In this document: positions 16,212 through 26,205 of the stretch, piece after piece
Numbering within the stretch: position 1 is the stretch's first letter
Layout: every line of letters begins with the position of its first letter
NCBI RefSeq assembly: GCF_002802865.1
Contig: NZ_PGLQ01000001.1
Location: 434,001 to 498,000 of the forward strand
DNA from: Bifidobacterium scaligerum
Lineage (GTDB): Bacteria; Actinomycetota; Actinomycetes; Actinomycetales; Bifidobacteriaceae
DNA: 64,000 bases
Direction of reading: 5' to 3'
Made by a program: the position numbers and the translations under genes
The notes under the pieces: generated by a model
Databases searched by the model: none
Seen by the model: only the letters and a program-made list of their open reading frames with translations
What the model was told of the DNA's origin: nothing

Positions 16212-19200
16212 ATGTGGATTACTTGTGATGTAAATGTCCCTGAATCCTTGCTGGATGCTTTTCAAGAAGATAGGGTTGTCTTTTTTGTTGGGGCAGGGGC
16301 TTCATACAATCCACCTGCTAATTTGCCTCTCTACAAGGAGTTGGTGGAGCAACTTGCATATGAGGCCGGAGTCCATTCTCCTGGTTATGATGAACAACTT
16401 GATCGTTTTGTGGGCTTACTACCGGAAAATTTTAACGCTCATAGTGCTACGAAACGTATTATTGAGAAATCCGATGCGAAATATAATGAAACGCATGAGG
16501 CCATTGTTCGGCTTGCTGATGCGATTGGCACCCCGAGAATAGTTACGACAAACTATGATTTACTTCTTGAGAGTGCGGCCAAAGAGAACTCGATTAATCT
16601 TCGGAGAGAGTATGCTGGTCCTGCCGTGCCAAGAGGCAGCTCATTTTCCGGTTTGCTTCATATACATGGTTCAATTAACAGTCCAGATGACGAACTTGTT
16701 CTTGATGATAGGGATTTTGCAAATGCTTATATTTCCGAAGCATGGGCTACGAGATTCCTTTTACAACTGTTTGAATCATATTCTGTGGTATTCATCGGCT
16801 ATGGTTTCACAGATCCAATCATGCGATATCTGGCTCTTGGAGTTTCATCTTATGCCCAGCCTCGATATGCCTTTGTTGCCGATGGGTCCGATAGAGATGA
16901 TGAATGGCATCGCAGCGGTATTGAGATAATTTCGTATCCGAGTGTTAACGCGCATCAGGCATTGCCGGACGTATTAAATGCCTTGTCTAATCATCTGAGC
17001 GCCACTTATATGAGTCAGCGAAACCGCATATCGGACATAGTTAGTAACGGTGTTCCATCTGGGTACGTTGAATCCGATTACATGAAGTTGCAGTTGCAAA
17101 CTGTGAGTGGAATACGTTGCTTTATTCAATCGGTTAATGATGACACCAAGAGGATGTGGCTGAAATGGATTACTGAGGATACAGATCTCAGCAAGTGTTT
17201 TAGTGATTCTATAGAAGTGGACTGGTATAAAGCAATGATCAATTGGTTCGTTGTTGAATTCGTCCAAAGAGCAGAAGAACAAAATGTCGTTCTTTCGGTT
17301 ATTGGAAAATATCAAAATCACATGTCTGACCATCTTTTCCATCAACTATGCATGATTAGTAGCCACATGGCTAGTAAAGAGAACGGTAATGCTTTTATTC
17401 CAGTTTTTACTGTATGCATGACCTCTATTATGGGTTATTCGGCACCGAGAACGATGAGAGAACTTGATGCAACGGTGGAAGCATTGGAGGAAATGAATCC
17501 TGATATAAAGTGGGAAATTGCCAATCAGTTTATTCGTCCATACCTTAGATTGAGGGCTACCTTTGAAGCTGACGAAAAACCGTATGCTTACGTGGATTGG
17601 CCGTGTTCCAGTGTCTCTTTTTCGAGAGATGCTGTCGATGATGTTTTTACTGGCCCTGTAACTGTATATCAAGCGCGATTTGCTGAACGAAAGATTAGAG
17701 AAGCCTACTCGCTGTTGCAAGCATACGGAAGCAAAGAGATGACTTCTGTCCTTCTCAGGCCCTCTATTGAACGGCATGAACAGAATAAGCGAATGAGAGA
17801 TCTCCAGAATTATTTCGTAAGTCTTTTGAGGACCTATGTGGAAGAGCATTCTACAGATGCACCGCGTCACGCAGAACGTTGGATTTTATCCAACGTTCCA
17901 CTCTTACAAAGACTCGCTGTGCATGCCATTGGGATTTCTGAAAAAACCGGTGATGAAAAAATACAGTGGTTGATTGATCATCACCTTATTTATGATTATG
18001 AAACACGGCATGAAGTCTTTACCGTGCTTAAGAATGCGGTGACAGATTTATCTAGTGATATGTGTACCCGGTTATTGCGTTGCATGCAGGAATCCGTCCA
18101 TGACATTGATAATGAAGGTGCAGTAGCAAGATATCAATACGATTTATTAGAATGGATGCTCCGTTTTGTCCCACAATGGGGCGAAGCGAAAGAGTGGATG
18201 ACTGAACTGGCTGAAGACAACAAGTTTGTTCCTAACAAGAATCCTGATTTTAGCGTTTGGTTTGAGGAGATGCGTTTTGTCGACTCTGATCTGAGCGATG
18301 AAGCTTTTATTGATTTGCTTAGAAATATGCCAACGAGGCTTAAGAGGCTTCTCTTTGGGGGCTCTCAGCCGGAGGATATGCTCATACACTTCAATGCTTC
18401 AGCCTATCGGCAGCAGATAGCGAGGATTGTCAAAGAAGAACCAAGCGTAGGCCTTATTCTATGGAATTTTTTGGATTCTTTTGCAAATGAAGGCCTAGTA
18501 GATTGGTACAAGTGCGCTGTTGTTGATGGTTGGAGCGATGCGGACTGCAGTGAACCGCAGAATGAAATTATTGACATAATGTATAGATTATCTTCTATGA
18601 CGGATGAAATGGTGAGTTCCATCTCTAATTTCCTTTCTTGGCAAATGTTTTCGAATAAAACTGATTTTACCGAACGTTCTCTTGCCGTTATGGATGAAGT
18701 GGCCAATAAAATATGGATTAACAATAATATCAATTTTAATCCCGACACCAATGAATATTGGTCTAATAATCCATACACTTATTCACTTAATTGTTGGCCG
18801 GGAAGGATAGCACACTATTGGGTTGGAAGAATTCGTTTACGATATGTCAATACGAATAATGATTGGTCTGGGATGAATGAATCCGAGAAGCGAGCTTTAA
18901 ATTTATTGTTCGAATGCAATCATACTTTCGATTCATCAGTTAAGTCTGTATTATTGCATGAAATTAATCTGCTTCATATGTTGGATTCAACTTATATTGA
19001 AAGTAAGTTGCCTAAAATTTTTAATGATGTCGATACTGTTCTTATATGGGAATCCATGTTTCCGCATCCGCGACTTAGTAACCGTCTACTTGCTATGGGC
19101 TTCTTTGACAGCTGCTGCAATCTTCTTGAGCGGTGCGATGAACTTAAAAATAATACGCGGTTTTTAGCGGATTATATCTTCAATATTCTCTCTTATGCGG

Positions 19201-19739
19201 ATATCTCTGAGAAGCAAAAGGATCGTGTTCTGCGTGGGACTTTGGTTGCTAAAGATGAATCGTTCCGCGTTGCCTTTATGAAAAGCATCGCTTGGTATTT
19301 CGAGTTTCGTCTGGATTCTAAAGAAAAAACTGCGATATGGTCATCGTGGCTTTCTAATTATATTGATTCTAGGTCTAAGAATAAATCACGTGATTGGGAA
19401 CAGGATGAGCGACTGGAGTTTTCCAAGATGATACCGTATCTGGAGAAATATGCTGGTGAAGGTATGAAAGCCCTTGGCGATCGGTTCCCTTCATATTCTG
19501 ATTTTGATATCACAAGTTGCTTTGCCAAAGGTTTGCCGGATTGTTTGCAGGAAAGGGATGCCAGCACGATTATGTCCTATTATCGTTCTGTCGCATGCCA
19601 GTGCCCGGATGGTTTTTGTCCTCCATGTCTCAGTGAATTCGTTAGCAAGCTGAAAGATACACTGAAGCCTGACGTATATGAGTCCTTCGAGAGAAAATGT
19701 ATTGAAAAAGGTCTCATTGACGGAAAGACGTCCGCATGA
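16212..19739 (+). CDS. Large SIR2-domain defence protein
   Basis: 1175-residue AT-rich protein. Residues ~24-260 form a SIR2-like NAD-binding domain: 'FFVGAGASYNPP' (GAGxS loop), 'IVTTNYDLLLESA', 'HIHGSI' (catalytic-type His) and 'VVFIGYGFTDPIM'. The remaining ~900 residues are helical with no recognised domain, similar in layout to the long SIR2/DUF4020-like defence proteins, where the C-terminal part senses the phage and the SIR2 part depletes NAD. GGAAGGTG lies just before the ATG. It stands between the AlbA_2 gene and the DUF4143 ATPase, with its own 142-bp AT-rich upstream region. The NADase role is inferred from the family; the key SIR2 residues are present. Confidence 0.82.
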   Translation: MWITCDVNVPESLLDAFQEDRVVFFVGAGASYNPPANLPLYKELVEQLAYEAGVHSPGYDEQLDRFVGLLPENFNAHSATKRIIEKSDAKYNETHEAIVRLADAIGTPRIVTTNYDLLLESAAKENSINLRREYAGPAVPRGSSFSGLLHIHGSINSPDDELVLDDRDFANAYISEAWATRFLLQLFESYSVVFIGYGFTDPIMRYLALGVSSYAQPRYAFVADGSDRDDEWHRSGIEIISYPSVNAHQALPDVLNALSNHLSATYMSQRNRISDIVSNGVPSGYVESDYMKLQLQTVSGIRCFIQSVNDDTKRMWLKWITEDTDLSKCFSDSIEVDWYKAMINWFVVEFVQRAEEQNVVLSVIGKYQNHMSDHLFHQLCMISSHMASKENGNAFIPVFTVCMTSIMGYSAPRTMRELDATVEALEEMNPDIKWEIANQFIRPYLRLRATFEADEKPYAYVDWPCSSVSFSRDAVDDVFTGPVTVYQARFAERKIREAYSLLQAYGSKEMTSVLLRPSIERHEQNKRMRDLQNYFVSLLRTYVEEHSTDAPRHAERWILSNVPLLQRLAVHAIGISEKTGDEKIQWLIDHHLIYDYETRHEVFTVLKNAVTDLSSDMCTRLLRCMQESVHDIDNEGAVARYQYDLLEWMLRFVPQWGEAKEWMTELAEDNKFVPNKNPDFSVWFEEMRFVDSDLSDEAFIDLLRNMPTRLKRLLFGGSQPEDMLIHFNASAYRQQIARIVKEEPSVGLILWNFLDSFANEGLVDWYKCAVVDGWSDADCSEPQNEIIDIMYRLSSMTDEMVSSISNFLSWQMFSNKTDFTERSLAVMDEVANKIWINNNINFNPDTNEYWSNNPYTYSLNCWPGRIAHYWVGRIRLRYVNTNNDWSGMNESEKRALNLLFECNHTFDSSVKSVLLHEINLLHMLDSTYIESKLPKIFNDVDTVLIWESMFPHPRLSNRLLAMGFFDSCCNLLERCDELKNNTRFLADYIFNILSYADISEKQKDRVLRGTLVAKDESFRVAFMKSIAWYFEFRLDSKEKTAIWSSWLSNYIDSRSKNKSRDWEQDERLEFSKMIPYLEKYAGEGMKALGDRFPSYSDFDITSCFAKGLPDCLQERDASTIMSYYRSVACQCPDGFCPPCLSEFVSKLKDTLKPDVYESFERKCIEKGLIDGKTSA

Positions 19740-19779
19740 TTCATTGGATTCGCTAGTGGCACGTGATTATCTAATGTTG

Positions 19780-19870
19780 TTTCGACTATACTCGACATTT
19801 TATGTGAAAAACAGTGAGGTGTCGAGTATACTCGACACTTAAGGGTAAATTCCTTGAATATGTCGAGTAT
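19780..19870. promoter_or_regulatory. Three phased operator sites upstream of the DUF4143 ATPase gene
   Basis: A perfect 20-bp palindrome gtgtcgagtatactcgacac lies at 19,819-19,838. A 16/18 match lies at 19,780-19,797 and a half site tgtcgagtat at 19,861-19,870 overlaps the start codons. Spacings are 40 and 41 bp. The first two contain TATACT, a plausible -10, so binding would block the promoter. The regulator is not identified; autoregulation by the ATPase or its product is possible. Confidence 0.65.
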
Positions 19871-21164
19871 GGAAGACGGTGATGCCTGCATGGTCAAAGT
19901 GCTTTACCCGCGTCCGAAATACCAATCGTTGCTTGAGCGATATCGGGATGTTGACCAGATCAAGGTGCTGCGTGGTGTACGCCGATGCGGCAAATCTGCG
20001 ATACTGACCATGTATATGAGGCATCTCGTTGCAGATGGCGTGCGGTCTGAAAACATCTTCTATAAACGATTCGATGAATTCGGCATGTCTGCTATGCAGA
20101 CAGTGGACGGACTGACCAAAGAACTCACCGAGGCGATGGACGCCAGCGACCGTCAATCCATGTTCTACGTGTTCCTTGACGAGATTCAAGAGGTCCCGGA
20201 GTGGGAACATGTGGTTCGTGGATTACATACCAAGGATGGCGTGGATGTGACCATCACTGGGTCGAATGCCCATTTCCTTTCATCCGATCTGGCCACGCTA
20301 CTTGCCGGACGATACGTGCCGATTGACGTATACCCATTGTCATTCCGGGAATATGTGGATTTCCTGACGGCCTCAAGCGGGCAAAGTGGCAGTGTGGATG
20401 AAGCGTTCGCAACATACCTACGTTTCGGCGGCATGCCCGGACTGTTTTCCCTGAAGGAACAGGATGAAGACGATGTGACGCGCGAACTTTCGGCCGTGTT
20501 CGACACGGTCATCTTGAACGACGTGGCAAAACGACTTGGCATCCGTGACCTACCGTTGTTGGAACGACTCGTCACCTACCTGTTCTCCACATCCGGCAAT
20601 CTTTTCTCCACCAGAAAAGTGACGGGCGCACTCAAAAGCGCCGGATACCGTGTCTCGCAAGACACCATCGAGAACTACATCGATGCGCTGGAACGCGCCT
20701 ATATTCTCAATGGCCTGAGCCAAAGCGGACTCAAAGGCAAAGAACTGCTCAACCCGTTACGTAAGTTCTATCCGGTGGACACGGGTTTGCGTAACCTGAC
20801 TACGAATTTCGCTGTTGAAGATCTCGGATTCCAACTGGAAAACGTCGTGGCCAATGAGTTGCTGAGACGTGGCAATCAGGTATCGGTCGGCGCAGTGCCA
20901 ATAGAGCCATCGGGAACTACCGAAATTGATTTCGTGGCCACCAATCATCAACACCGCGCGTATTACCAGGTCACACAAAGTCTTATCGATGAGCAGGTAT
21001 TCGAACGGGAGATTGCACCATTGCGAGCGGTCGGTGATTCATTCCCCAAAACGGTTCTCACCTACGACCATGCTCGTGGCGGCATTACTTCAGACGGCAT
21101 TCAAATTGTTTCCATACCGGATTGGTTATTGGAGGACGGTTCCGATGGAAAGGAATTCGCATGA
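19854..21164 (+). CDS. AAA ATPase with DUF4143 (AAA_14 family)
   Basis: 436 residues. Walker A is 'LRGVRRCGKSAIL' (about residues 39-51), Walker B is 'YVFLDEIQEVPEWE' and the sensor region is 'DVTITGSNAHFLSSDLATLLAGR'. The C-terminal half is DUF4143, ending in a nuclease-like fold ('EIDFVATNHQHRAYYQVTQSL', restriction-endonuclease-type D...Q/K spacing). A TTG at 19,854 with AAGGG 8 bases upstream is one possible start; ATG at 19,860 or 19,890 would also keep the ATPase domain intact. The stop overlaps the pglZ ATG (ATGA), so it is translationally coupled to a BREX core gene while having its own operator-rich promoter. The role in BREX is unknown. Confidence 0.85.
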   Translation: MNMSSMEDGDACMVKVLYPRPKYQSLLERYRDVDQIKVLRGVRRCGKSAILTMYMRHLVADGVRSENIFYKRFDEFGMSAMQTVDGLTKELTEAMDASDRQSMFYVFLDEIQEVPEWEHVVRGLHTKDGVDVTITGSNAHFLSSDLATLLAGRYVPIDVYPLSFREYVDFLTASSGQSGSVDEAFATYLRFGGMPGLFSLKEQDEDDVTRELSAVFDTVILNDVAKRLGIRDLPLLERLVTYLFSTSGNLFSTRKVTGALKSAGYRVSQDTIENYIDALERAYILNGLSQSGLKGKELLNPLRKFYPVDTGLRNLTTNFAVEDLGFQLENVVANELLRRGNQVSVGAVPIEPSGTTEIDFVATNHQHRAYYQVTQSLIDEQVFEREIAPLRAVGDSFPKTVLTYDHARGGITSDGIQIVSIPDWLLEDGSDGKEFA

Positions 21165-23797
21165 GCAGCGGCGAGCAGATTGGCCGATTACTGGCAGCCC
21201 GCTTTGCGGCGTTCGACGGTACGCCTCATAGCGAGGGGCGTGTGGTGTTCTGGCATGACGAACACGGTGAGTTCACGCAACTGGTGGATGAAATCGCCGG
21301 GCCGAGCTCATCGATCGAAGTGCTGCGAGACGTGGAAGTCGTGCGCGTCGAGCGCAATCCGTTCGCGTTGAAATACCGGATGCTTATCGACCAACCCACC
21401 ACGAAATTCCTTGTGTACCTTCCCGGCAAATTGCCTAACAACGAGGACAATTGGCTGCTGGATCTCGAACTGGCGTACGGCCCCTTGTTCACAGCCGACA
21501 AGCTCACGATGATCATCAACGAACTGTTCCCGCATGAGGCATCCGCAGAGACGCGCGAAACATGGCTTGATATCATGCAGAGCACTAAGCAGTTCTTCGA
21601 CGATGACGATCTTGTGGATGCGCTGGCGAAGCGATTGCGTGCTGAAGATGACAAGCGTGACTTCCAGGCGAAGATGATTGCTGTTCTTCTGGACTTGCCG
21701 GCGGGGGAGCACAGCTTGCAAGCCATTTGGCGCAAGCTTCTTGCACAGTATGCCCAAGATGATGCGGATGGCATCGAACGCATAGCAGCAATGGGATTGT
21801 CCGATTATCACTGGTCTGGCACCCGAGCTATCTACCGATTCGATGCCGCGCGCGAGCTCAAGCATCCCACGGTCAAGGATTTCGTACTATGGCTGTTCCG
21901 CCTGGCTTGGAATGGATTCAGTGATGCCGAGCATGGTGTCGATTATTATGCGAACATTCGTCGCGATTTCGACATGTGGCGCAACGATCCGCGCTTCACG
22001 CAGGTAATGCGAACTTTGGCCGATGATGCTTTCCGCGAGCTGTCTCTCAATACCACAGTCGTGAATATGGGGTTGGAGGAACTGGCCTCACATGACATCT
22101 TCCACGAAGTTGACGAACAACTCGTAGAACTGCTGTGTGCGGCGCTTGGCAATGAAAGCATCGCCGATAGTGATGTGCAGCGGATTGTGGAATCGCGCCG
22201 ATACGGCTTATGGCATGATCATTACGCCAAGGATTATGCGATTATCGCAGCCGCCAGCGCATTGCGCGCGCAACTGCGTGCCGCACGCCCGCTTATGGAA
22301 TCCATTGCATCATCACAGCAAGGTTTCCAACTCTATGCCAGTGATCTGTACCGAGCCGACGGCTGCTATCGGAAGTTCATTGCGGCGTGGAAACGAGGCA
22401 ATGCTCCGTTCAGTGGTATGCCAATAGCCAAGAGTCTGGAGCAGGAATACTCCCGATACCAGGATGATTTGGCGGTCAAGTGGCAGTCGCAGATAAACAC
22501 AATGCAAAACTGGGCCATCAACGAAGTCCCGTCCCAGGCTCGCTTCTATGAGCGCAATGTAAAGAAGGTGACCGACGCCAATAAGAAAATCGCCGTCATC
22601 ATCTCCGATGGATTGCGTTACGAGGTCGCTCAGGAGTTCTGCGAGCGGCTTACCGCGCAAAGCCGCTGGAACGCCACGATCGAATCGCAGCTCAGCACAA
22701 TGCCTTCTTATACGCAACTAGGCATGGCCGCATTGCTGCCGCATAAGACGTTGGCATTGGACGCTTCAGAGCATTACTACGTACAGGCCGACGGCAGGCC
22801 CACGGATGGCAAAGACGCACGTGCCGCTATCCTCGCTACAGTAGGCGGCAATGCCATTAAGTCAGACGATCTGCTGCATATGAAGCGGGATGAATACCGC
22901 GATTTAGTGAAACATGCAAACGTGCTGTACGTCTACCATAATGCGATTGATGCGACTGGCGATGATGCGGCGAATGAGAGCAGTGTTTTCGAAGCATGCA
23001 GTCGTACGATTGATGAGTTGGACACCATTGTCAAGCGTTTGGCCAATGCGAACGTGACCAATATGATCGTCACCGCAGACCACGGTTTCCTCTATCAGAA
23101 TCATGCTGTAAAGGAATCCGAATGGCTGAGCGAGACTCCTTCCGGCGATGCGATTTGGCAGAAAAAGCCGCGATTCGTGATCGGTTCGAATCTTGCACAT
23201 AAGCCGGCATTCACCACGTTTACCGCAGCACAAGTGGGATTAGACGATTCGCGCGGTGAAGGAGTGACTATTCAGATTCCCAACGGCATCCATCGTCTGC
23301 GCATTCCTGGTTCCGGCGTGCGCTACGTACACGGCGGTGCCGCGCTACCGGAAATCGTGGTGCCCATCATCCATATCAACAAGGGCCGTACAGCGGCCGG
23401 AGATGCTCGTCAAGTGGAGTTCAGGATTCTGCAAAGTACCGACCGTATCACCACCGGGCAGATTACCGTTGATTTCCTGCAAACCGAGCCAGTCGGCGGC
23501 AAAGTATCCGAGCGCACGGTACTTGCCGGATTGTGGGGTGTGGAACAGGACGGCAATGCCGTGTTGATTTCAAACGAAGTACCACTTGCCTTCTCCTCCA
23601 CATCCAAGGAGATCGCCGAGCGCCACATGCCGGCAACGTTCCTGTTGACGAGCGACGCAGACCGATTCAATAACACGGTTATCGAACTTCGACTCAGTGA
23701 ACGGATCTCTGGCTCCAGTCAGATGCGCACGCTCGGCATCAAAGCGGAATACCGTCTACAGCGTGGGCTCATCATCGATGACGGTTTTGACTTCTGA
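21161..23797 (+). CDS. pglZ: BREX type 1 phosphatase-fold protein PglZ
   Basis: 878 residues. The alkaline-phosphatase superfamily core in the second half shows 'KIAVIISDGLRYEVAQEF' (metal-binding Asp), 'LYVYHNAIDATGDD' and 'NMIVTADHGFLYQN' (metal-binding Asp-His). The C-terminal 'GVRYVHGGAALPEIVVPII' block is characteristic of type 1 PglZ. PglZ is a metal-dependent nuclease/phosphodiesterase-type partner of PglX and BrxB and is the signature gene of BREX. The start is set by GAAAGGA upstream of ATGAGC and by the overlap with the DUF4143 stop. No truncation or missing metal ligands were noticed. Confidence 0.95.
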   Translation: MSSGEQIGRLLAARFAAFDGTPHSEGRVVFWHDEHGEFTQLVDEIAGPSSSIEVLRDVEVVRVERNPFALKYRMLIDQPTTKFLVYLPGKLPNNEDNWLLDLELAYGPLFTADKLTMIINELFPHEASAETRETWLDIMQSTKQFFDDDDLVDALAKRLRAEDDKRDFQAKMIAVLLDLPAGEHSLQAIWRKLLAQYAQDDADGIERIAAMGLSDYHWSGTRAIYRFDAARELKHPTVKDFVLWLFRLAWNGFSDAEHGVDYYANIRRDFDMWRNDPRFTQVMRTLADDAFRELSLNTTVVNMGLEELASHDIFHEVDEQLVELLCAALGNESIADSDVQRIVESRRYGLWHDHYAKDYAIIAAASALRAQLRAARPLMESIASSQQGFQLYASDLYRADGCYRKFIAAWKRGNAPFSGMPIAKSLEQEYSRYQDDLAVKWQSQINTMQNWAINEVPSQARFYERNVKKVTDANKKIAVIISDGLRYEVAQEFCERLTAQSRWNATIESQLSTMPSYTQLGMAALLPHKTLALDASEHYYVQADGRPTDGKDARAAILATVGGNAIKSDDLLHMKRDEYRDLVKHANVLYVYHNAIDATGDDAANESSVFEACSRTIDELDTIVKRLANANVTNMIVTADHGFLYQNHAVKESEWLSETPSGDAIWQKKPRFVIGSNLAHKPAFTTFTAAQVGLDDSRGEGVTIQIPNGIHRLRIPGSGVRYVHGGAALPEIVVPIIHINKGRTAAGDARQVEFRILQSTDRITTGQITVDFLQTEPVGGKVSERTVLAGLWGVEQDGNAVLISNEVPLAFSSTSKEIAERHMPATFLLTSDADRFNNTVIELRLSERISGSSQMRTLGIKAEYRLQRGLIIDDGFDF

Positions 23798-23839
23798 CAT
23801 TGGCTCATAAGGGGCTCTCAATGTGGGTAAGGTAGGAGT

Positions 23840-26026
23840 ATGGCTAACGAAGAGCAAGCAGATGCTGATGGTGCCGTAGCAGATGGCGTTGGTGCCGTCC
23901 CGCCGATGAATGATCTGGACCGCAAGGTCACCAGTGAATTCTCTGGCTACACGGTACGCAAAGACTTGGTCAGTAAAGTCAAAGGCAACGCGCTGGTTCC
24001 CACATACGTACTCGAATATCTGCTCGCCAAGTTTGCGACCACCACGGATGCGAACAGCGTGCAGACTGGCGTCGAACATGTGCGTTCCATCCTTGCGGAC
24101 AATTATGTGCACCGTGAGGAAGCGAACCTCATCCAATCGAAGATTCGTGAAAAGGGGCGCTATAAGGTCATCGACAAAGTGCAGGTGGCGCTCAACGAGA
24201 AACTTGACCAATACGAAGCCGCATTTGAAAACCTCGGCATCAGCAGGGTGGTGGTCGATGCGCAGACCGTGAAGAACAACCCCAAACTGCTGGTCACAGG
24301 CATCTGGTGCATGTGCACGATCGTCTACGCCTACTCGGGCGATCCCAAGGATGTTCCGTGGCGACTGCACCGACTGATGCCCGTACAAATGTCACACGAT
24401 GATCGTGAGAACTATCTGGCGATGAGGTCGAAATTCACCGCGCAGGAATGGATTGATTTGCTGATGCAATCGGTCGGTTTCAATCCTGACCTGTTCTCCG
24501 ACCGTGCCAAGTTGCTGCATCTGGTGCGCATGATTCCATTCGTGGAACGTAATTACAATTTGATCGAACTTGGTCCTAAGGGCACGGGCAAGTCGCATAT
24601 CTATTCCGAATTCTCCCCGCATGGCATGCTGATTTCCGGTGGCGAAGTCACGGCGGCGAAACTGTTCGTCAACAATTCCAATGGACAGATTGGCCTTGTT
24701 GGATTCTGGGATACAGTGGCGTTCGACGAGTTCGCCGGCAAAACCAAAAAGGCCGACCGTGCGCTTGTAGACATCATGAAGAACTACATGGCAAATAAGT
24801 CGTTCTCGCGAGGGCGCAACACCTCCCATAACGTGCCGTACATGTTGAAGAACACCGACTTGTTCGAGGAGCTGCCGGCGCAATACCATGACCCAGCGTT
24901 TCTTGATCGTATTCACTACTATGTGCCCGGCTGGGAGTTCGAACAGATTCGTAGTGAGATGTTCACCAGCGGTTACGGTTTCGTGGTGGATTATCTGGCA
25001 GAGATTTTGCATAATCTGCGCAACGTGGATTACGGACTGGCCTTTGAAAAATACTTCGCGCTTTCATCCTCGCTCTCCACACGAGACAAGGACGGCGTGC
25101 GCAAAACCTTCTCCGGTTTGATGAAGCTCATCTATCCATCCGGCGAGGCCACGATGGATGAGATGGAGCCGTTGCTGCGCTGTGCCATCGAAGGACGCAA
25201 ACGAGTCAAGGACCAGCTATGCCGCATCGATTCAACTATGGCGGAAGTCGATTTCTCGTATACACGTGTAGGTGCCGCCGAGCCGACTACTGTGCATACG
25301 TTGGAGGAGATTGAATACCCGGAGCTGTATTGGCGTGGCCGTCAACAGGGCGAAGAAGATGTCGAAGGCCCCGCTGATACCACAGTGGAGTCTGATGAAA
25401 AACCAAACCTGCCGGTTGCCGCTCCCGCTCCGGCTGCCACGGTATCTGCTGAGAAAACTTCTACAGTTACTCCGCCAGCCGCACAACCAACTGCGCAGCC
25501 GAAGCTCACACGAATCGAGCGTGCCGCTGCCGCAGCGCAGGAAGGACGCCTGACATTCACGGAAGACCAGCGCGGAGTCACCTACAACAAACTGTTTGGC
25601 GCGTTTGTGGCTGGAGCGCACAGCATCACTATTGTGGATCCATACATTCGGCTACCCCGCCAAATTCGAAATTTTGCGGAGTTCTTGGAAACGGTGTTTG
25701 CATACACCGAACGAACTGAAGAAGTGCATGTGCATCTTGTTACGGCATATACGGATGCCAAGTATGTTGATAATCAAATCGAGGATCTGAATCAGGTGCA
25801 GAATCTTTTTGGACAGCTAGGCATCGTAGTCACCTACGAGTTCAGCGACACTGCACACGACCGCTCGATCGAGACCGATACAGGCTGGATTATCGCGCTC
25901 GGACGAGGTCTTGACATTTTCCAGCAGTATGACACCAATTGGCTGAGTCCGCTCACCCGCCAGCAGCAGTTGCGCCGAGTCAGAGAGTTCTCCGTGATCT
26001 ATCAACGAGCCAAGTCCAACGGATAA
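23840..26026 (+). CDS. brxL: BREX Lon-like AAA+ protein BrxL
   Basis: 728 residues. The N-terminus 'NDLDRKVTSEFSGYTVRKDL' is diagnostic for BrxL. Walker A 'LGPKGTGKSHIYSEFSP' lies at about residues 242-258, followed by 'TVAFDEFAGK' (Walker B) and 'NYMANKSFSRGRNT'. A Pro/Ala/Thr-rich linker at ~525-560 leads to the C-terminal domain. BrxL forms an MCM-like ring motor on DNA and is required for phage exclusion in type 1 BREX. TAGGAG lies 4 bases upstream of the ATG. It closes the BREX island; beyond it lies ordinary chromosome starting with trmI. Confidence 0.94.
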   Translation: MANEEQADADGAVADGVGAVPPMNDLDRKVTSEFSGYTVRKDLVSKVKGNALVPTYVLEYLLAKFATTTDANSVQTGVEHVRSILADNYVHREEANLIQSKIREKGRYKVIDKVQVALNEKLDQYEAAFENLGISRVVVDAQTVKNNPKLLVTGIWCMCTIVYAYSGDPKDVPWRLHRLMPVQMSHDDRENYLAMRSKFTAQEWIDLLMQSVGFNPDLFSDRAKLLHLVRMIPFVERNYNLIELGPKGTGKSHIYSEFSPHGMLISGGEVTAAKLFVNNSNGQIGLVGFWDTVAFDEFAGKTKKADRALVDIMKNYMANKSFSRGRNTSHNVPYMLKNTDLFEELPAQYHDPAFLDRIHYYVPGWEFEQIRSEMFTSGYGFVVDYLAEILHNLRNVDYGLAFEKYFALSSSLSTRDKDGVRKTFSGLMKLIYPSGEATMDEMEPLLRCAIEGRKRVKDQLCRIDSTMAEVDFSYTRVGAAEPTTVHTLEEIEYPELYWRGRQQGEEDVEGPADTTVESDEKPNLPVAAPAPAATVSAEKTSTVTPPAAQPTAQPKLTRIERAAAAAQEGRLTFTEDQRGVTYNKLFGAFVAGAHSITIVDPYIRLPRQIRNFAEFLETVFAYTERTEEVHVHLVTAYTDAKYVDNQIEDLNQVQNLFGQLGIVVTYEFSDTAHDRSIETDTGWIIALGRGLDIFQQYDTNWLSPLTRQQQLRRVREFSVIYQRAKSNG

Positions 26027-26112
26027 TGCCTCTGATTGTTGATGTGAACCATATGATTGCTCATAAATCAAGCAGTCAAGTCTGCGTGAGTGCATCACAA
26101 GATTCTATGCAT

Positions 26113-26137
26113 TACACTAAAACGGTTTGAACCGTTT
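26113..26137 (+). promoter_or_regulatory. -10-like TACACT followed by an 18-bp palindrome upstream of trmI
   Basis: TACACT (26,113-26,118) is followed at once by aaacggtt-tg-aaccgttt (26,120-26,137), 8-base arms around 2 bases. The position just downstream of a possible -10 suits an operator. It lies in the 179-bp gap between brxL and trmI; nothing else was recognised there. Confidence 0.35.
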
Positions 26138-26205
26138 GCTGTGATGGCAATGTGCGGCGAATGCGCGAGTGCGTGTTGTGCGCAGATCTGAGCGAAGGAG
26201 AATCC

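Noticed and set aside
1..26200. Prophage or integrative element carrying the defence island
   Set aside because: No integrase, transposase, structural phage gene, tRNA or flanking att-like direct repeats were seen within the window; the left edge is outside it.
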